Assembly (NCBI GenBank): GCA_032358165.1
Contig: JAALGY010000023.1
Span: 2,604,001-2,668,000, forward strand
Direction of reading: 5' to 3'
Length of the DNA stretch: 64,000 nucleotides
Source of the DNA: Diplosphaera chodatii
Lineage: Eukaryota > Chlorophyta > Trebouxiophyceae > Prasiolales > Stichococcaceae
The notes under the pieces are model-generated. The model saw only the letters and a program-made list of their open reading frames with translations, was not told the origin of the DNA and did no database searches. Positions 59,309 through 64,000 of this stretch are shown here, one piece after another; within the stretch, counting starts at the first letter, position 1, and each line of letters opens with the position of its first letter. The translations under genes and the position numbers were made by a program.

Positions 59309-62300
59309 TCATATGCTGTGCCGACAAACCCTGCACTGGGTACAGATACGCACTTCTGGGTTCCCGAATGCCGCTGCCGCCGGCGAGTGGAGCGCCTGCT
59401 CCATGTCCTGATCGGCATGGCCACCATTGCGATGAGCGCTGTCTGGGTCGATGGTGGCGACAGCTGCGCATGTGGCAGCTGCTGCAGTACCGAGGAAGCC
59501 GCGGCTGCCGCACAGCCTGGTGCTGCTACCAGCTCCATGGCCGCTGCCCGCTCTGGCACACCCGAAGTAGGAGGCGTCGTGATGTGGGCTGCCACCGGTG
59601 TCGCTTGCTGCGACTGCATGGCTGCCGTTGCTTCCAGGGGGGTGCGGACTCGCACGCCAGGACGCCAGCTGGCGAGCAATGTCGGAGCAGACAGCGCTCA
59701 GCTGCAAGCACAGGTAGCACTTGGTATCAAACCAAAGTAAACTTGGTATCTGATCATGATGACAGCTTGGTAACCGCCTCAGATAGCTACCTGCATGCCA
59801 TGGTATCCGCTGCTGGTGTAGCCAGGTGCTCCATATGCTGAGCTGCCAGGGCCGCCACTGCCGCCAGCAAAGCCTGGACCAACGCCGCCGAGGCTGCCAG
59901 CGATGGTGTGGTTTGGGAATGCGGGTCCACTGGATCTGCTGGTCTGGAGCGCCGATGAGTTGAATGCTGAGGTGTGCATGGTTGCCCCACCAATTGATTT
60001 GGGAGTGCTGCCAAAATCAGCCGGGTCGGGGTATGCTCGGTGCTGGGTTGCCGTAAGGTTTGTGACTGGTAGCGGATGAAGGCTGTGCGGCCCGACATCA
60101 GGGCTGGCAGCGATGGCCTGGGGACCATTGCTCCGGAAGGCGTACATGTGGGTGCCGGCTGCAATGCTGTGGGGTTGGTCCTCTGCTGCAGGGTGACGAC
60201 TGCTGGCATGAGCAGGATATCCGCTGGTCGTGACGCCGATCAGGGGTGCGTGCCGGGGTCGGGCATAGTGCGAGGCACCCAGCGCCTCAGTACAGAAAGC
60301 GGCCTCCTCGCCGGAAGAGGATGAGTGCTGTGGGCGCCGCCCGCGCAACCACAGCCCTGCTGAGGGTCCCGCCACTGGCAGCTCCGGCAGTGACAGGCTG
60401 CACCAACACGTATATGTCATGCATACGTCAGCATGCTTGCTTCACGAGAAGACGCACGTTAAGAGCATTGTGACTCGATGCCTGACTTGATGCCTGTAGT
60501 GGCACTGCAGTAGGTAGGGCATCTACCTGCTGGGCAGGGTAGTGGCATGGCGAGGTGCTTGAGGCAGGTAGCGGCCATGGGGTGAGTGCTGGAGTGGTGC
60601 GGTGACACGTGTTGCAGCGCTGCCGCCGGGGTGCGATGGGTGCCAGCTGCCATACTCGCTGCGAATTGAGCCTGCTGGCTTTGACATGATGTACCTCAGA
60701 TATTGTCCCACGATGCTGCCACCCTGTAAACTGGGTGTAGAGAGGCAGACAGTGCAGGATGCAGACCATACACGAGCTACATGCTGTAGTAAACTGCCAG
60801 ACAGTCACCATCACCTGTGGAAAGGTGGCAGGGCGCTACACTGCCTATGGAGTACGAGTACGAACGGGCAGTCAGGCTCAGCGGCGGCGGATGTCGACCC
60901 ATTTTTGATGCTTGGAAGCCTGCACACCGAGAGCTGCCAGTCACATAGCACACGAGCAGGTGGCTCAGTTGCGCCACAGGCCTGCTGCAGTAGAACATAT
61001 CTACCTCATGGACACAGGATAAAGAGGCATGGGGCAATTTGCATGCACAACTGTCGGGACCACCTCTGTGTTCAATTGCACGAGGGCTGGCGGAGCGCTG
61101 GCAGCAGCCGGCTGGGATGTATGACGGGTGACCATCTCGACCTGCCATCCGGCTGAGGTGCCCCAGATCGGCACTGTGGCTTGCTGTAAGCTGGCTGCAA
61201 TACCCACAGGAAAAACCAATACACTTGAAGCAGCTACAGCATTGCTGACCGTAGATGCCGGCCAGTATTCCAGCGGACCAGTGAAGTAAGTTTAAGGCAA
61301 CATGCCAAAGCAGTTTCTCGTAGCGTCTGCAGTGAAAGATTTCTGATGACTGTGCTATCGTATCCACCTGTGATTGTTGCTGAGGCGCGGTGGCAGGTGG
61401 CGCAGGGACCTGTCGTCGTCGTACACGATGGGGCTCCAGCCCGGATGTGGCTGCGCTGCCGCCGCTGTCATGTGCCCATTGCCAGGGGGCGGATGCGCAA
61501 TGTCGAGGGGCGCCGCCGGCGGCAGGTCGGTGGTCTGGTGCTCGCTCTCTGCACCCTCCTCCTGAAAGAAGTATGCCGAGGCCAGGTGTGAGGCATAGCA
61601 TGCCTCATCCGGGTGCGTGCCTGCGTCAGGATGGTGTGTCAGCGTGAGTACGCAGGACTGCAGGAGAGCACCCACCATCAAGGATACATCCACCTGGATG
61701 GTGCATCCGCTGACAGGCCTACATGCAATGCCAGTGGGAAAGGTTGCTACACCATCTTGCAGCGGGCAGTAGCTCACCCCCGGCGTCCTCTGGCGCCGCC
61801 AGGCCAGATGAAGGCGACAGCCCCTTGTGTGCAGCAGAGACCTGCACCGCTCAGAAGGTTGGCACATCAGACAGCTCAATGCCAAGTGAGTAATAGCACG
61901 TCGTCATGCTTGCACCGACAGGTTGCATTTGCAGGCCACCCTCACCTAGCATACCTGCGTTCGTAACTGTGCAAGGGGCTTTTCCTGCCTGTTGCTGGCG
62001 CCAACAGTTCACACTGATCATGAGGAGAGACCACGAGTTCAGTAGATTTTTGCGCACCTGGTCTACCGCTCGGCTGAGCTTGACCAGCTTGCGCTGCGGC
62101 CAGGCGGGGATGCCCTTGCGGCGGCACACTCGCTTCAGCGTGGAGGCGCACACACCCAGCCGCTGTGCCGCCTCCCCCAGGCTCAGGCGGAAGTGCGCCT
62201 GCATGCACTCGCAAGAAAAGAGCAATGTGGCGCAGGAGCGCTGCAGCATTCACTCCTTGCAACAGCCAGCACTGACGACGGCACACGGTGCATGTCGAGA

Positions 62301-63261
62301 TGCTGAGGAGATATTCGTGACCTCGACGGCATCTCGTGCCTGGCAAGCATGCTCCCTGCCGACACTGCAACACGGGACACCCACACATGCTGCAGCAGGC
62401 TATCCTTCAGCGGTTTCTCACCCCGTGCAAGAGCCAGCAGCTTGGGTGTGGTGCCATCGTATAAGCTGGCACGCAGCATGTACGATACGAGCACATCCAT
62501 GCACATCGCACGAGGAGCAGTCGGCCGGCTTTGGGTACTCATTCGTTCGAGCACTGTTCACTTAGGAGCGAAGGCTAGCTTCGTACTGGCGGAATATGCG
62601 GCGGCAAACAGCACGGACCCGCTGTCGGGTCCAAGAAGTGATGGACGGTCGTCGGCTCTGCAGGCTTCTCAGCGCCCGCTATGCAGCATCCGGGGGATCT
62701 GTCGCACACTTACTACCTGATTGTCGTAAATGTGGTGTATGGACGCAGCAGCACACTGCGGGGCGTTGCAGCGCGCCTAGGGCACCCCACGACAACCCTT
62801 GTCACCCTGCCGGTGCTCGTGTCGGGATGTCCGATGAAGCGGGACAGCACAGGCTAGTTCAACCGCCTGCAAAACCTTTGAATGAGCCATGCCACGCAGG
62901 CTACGGGCTGCTGCTGGGGAAGTGGGACCGGGAAAGGTCCCCCTGACCGCACCAGAGCCCATCTCCCCGCCGTCCAGCGTCAGCAGTCAGCGGCAGCACC
63001 CATAAGGACAAAGATGCCCGCCCCTACGCTGATCGGGAGCACGGGCGAAGGCCGCACCCTCAGATCCTCCAGCGTGATGTTCTTCCCGTTCCCATTCTTC
63101 CTTGTCGCTTCGGTCTTGCGGCCGCCTGCCCCTGGCCTCTTCGGCCTACTGCGCCTGGTGGCTGGCTCAAAGGGCGAGTGGCTGGGCGAGTTACTCCCCC
63201 TTTCAGCGGCGGCGGCGGCTGGTGGCGAAGCTGTGAGGCTGCTGTCTGCTGGGTGCTGCAT
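59309..63261 (-). CDS. RWP-RK domain (RKD-type) transcription factor, second copy, inverted
   Basis: Tail to tail with the first RWP-RK gene. Proposed exons on the minus strand: 63058-63261, 62058-62198, 61410-61561, 59791-60397, 59309-59701; phases agree, about 498 residues. The N-terminus is basic and Ser/Pro/Ala-rich (RPKRPGAGGRKTEATRKN). The RWP-RK domain is split by the first intron: KNITLEDLR, then AHFRLSLGEAAQRLGVCAST, LKRVCRRKGIPAWPQRKLVK and LSRAV. The C-terminal exons are Ser/Gly/Pro/His-rich (SSGPAFPNHTIAGSLGGVGP), like activation domains. The DNA-binding exons are firm. Exons 3-5 rest on phase and splice sites, and the introns of 0.5-1 kb may hide further exons, for example around 61001-61219. 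No PB1 or GAF domain seen. The exon structure differs from the first copy after the domain. Confidence 0.7.
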
Positions 63262-63780
63262 GTTGCCGAACCTCTAATGGTGCTATGATCGTGAACCCAC
63301 GGTACCACTATGGCTAGCTTGCAACACAACGGTCCACTGCAATCGGGTCCGTCGATCAGCCCATAATGATGATAACAAGCATGGGTGTCTGCTGTGACCC
63401 CGAAAGTGAGGCGTCCGCGGATATGCTGTACTATGCAATAGATGACAAATCGCCTTCCATCACGTTGGGCAAGACACGACCTCTGCCAAAAGTGATGAGC
63501 AATGGCACACGGGGGGCTCCTTTGTTCCCTCCAACAGCACCATTCACTTTATCTGCTTCTCACTAGTGCCGCGCCCACACTAGCATACACTATGCTGAGT
63601 GTGTGTTCAAGTCGCATGAGTTTACTATGCATCTTGCATCTGTCCTGCTGCCGTCGACCAATATTTCAACAATCTGATGTTGCCCCGAGCATGCTTTGCA
63701 GCAGGTTGACTGCCGCAGGTGGCCTATGCCTGACAACAGTGCAATTCACTGTCGAGTTCAGATGACAGCTGCTACCAGCC
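63262..63780. other. Spacer RWP-RK / PRP17
   Basis: About 520 bases between two minus-strand genes: the RWP-RK promoter and the PRP17 3' UTR. AT-richer; no features recognised. Confidence 0.45.
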
Positions 63781-64000
63781 TCAATCCCAGTACTTGATCA
63801 GGCCGTCCCAGCCACACGTCGCCACCTTGCTGCTCTCCAACGGGTGCCACTCACACCCGATGCACACGCCCTCGTGCGCTTTGAAGCTCCTGAAGATTTT
63901 GGTGGTCTGCAGAGCAGCCAAGGAGCACGATAGAGCATTCGCAGGTGTCACCAGAATGGCCGCACAGCATACGTTTATGTACAGAGGGTACTGCACATAT
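63781..64000 (-). CDS. PRP17: Pre-mRNA-processing factor 17 (PRP17/CDC40), last exon only
   Basis: WD40-repeat second-step splicing factor of the spliceosome. Only the final exon (63781-63906) lies in the window; 63907-64000 is intron and the rest is to the right. It encodes 41 residues: [40 protein letters not shown] and a terminal Asp. This closely matches the end of human CDC40 from memory (TTKLYSRFKAHDKVCIGAVW and [11 protein letters not shown]), the last WD repeat. The acceptor CTCTGCAG precedes the exon. The specific CGWDGLIK ending separates it from other WD40 proteins. Confidence 0.88.
   Translation of the reverse strand, partial: YVQYPLYINVCCAAILVTPANALSCSLAALQTTKIFRSFKAHEGVCIGCEWHPLESSKVATCGWDGLIKYWD

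Noticed and set aside
60777..61601. 274-codon minus-strand frame
   Set aside because: A different frame over the end of a proposed RWP-RK exon and its large intron; composition resembles translated intron. An internal exon around 61001-61219 remains possible but could not be joined in phase.

Overview
This window is nuclear DNA of a green alga (Chlorophyta). The evidence is genes cut by many short GT-AG introns with TGCAG-type acceptors, no operons, GC-rich sequence by eye, and a plant-type gene set: a class II starch synthase, a SnRK1 kinase, a probable thylakoid-lumen cyclophilin, RWP-RK transcription factors and a nuclear-encoded organellar S16. I cannot name the species; a trebouxiophyte or chlorophycean alga is an inference. 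All exons were built by hand from splice sites, reading phase and remembered family sequence; no alignment was run.

Layout. 1-694 (+): 3' end of phosphoglycerate dehydrogenase. 1389-4112 (+): secreted GH28 pectinase-like enzyme. 4297-4955 (-): ribosomal protein bS16. 5565-7803 (+): GIY-YIG-domain protein. 8026-8985 (-): orphan with C-terminal Cys pairs. 10409-14085 (+): DONSON replication factor. 14516-16346 (-): lumenal cyclophilin. 17293-21192 (+): SnRK1 catalytic subunit with a Gln/Asn-rich tail. 21874-29262 (-): 18-exon PNISR-like SR protein. 30205-32981 (+): TFIIH subunit SSL1/p44. 33953-35694 (-): short protein-kinase-like protein. 36178-39928 (+): starch synthase II. 40386-42981 (-): DUF4336 protein. 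44186-45992 (-): UBE2J-type E2. 46406-48734 (-): galactose mutarotase with an N-terminal anchor. 49154-52285 (+): RluA/RluD pseudouridine synthase. 53989-57690 (+) and 59309-63261 (-): two RWP-RK genes tail to tail. 63781-64000 (-): last exon of splicing factor PRP17/CDC40.

Many genes sit head to head over 0.4-1 kb spacers (S16/GIY-YIG, cyclophilin/SnRK1, PNISR-like/SSL1, kinase-like/starch synthase, mutarotase/pseudouridine synthase), so shared promoters are possible. The genes do not form one pathway. Loose themes are carbon and energy metabolism (starch synthase, SnRK1, mutarotase, PGDH) and nuclear information processing (DONSON, SSL1, PNISR-like, PRP17, RWP-RK).

I saw no CRISPR array, prokaryotic operon, rRNA or convincing tRNA, and no intact transposon. 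The most interesting items are a GH28 of a type I associate with bacteria, a kinase-like protein that stops shortly after its DFG motif, the RWP-RK pair, and two introns that appear to use GC donors.
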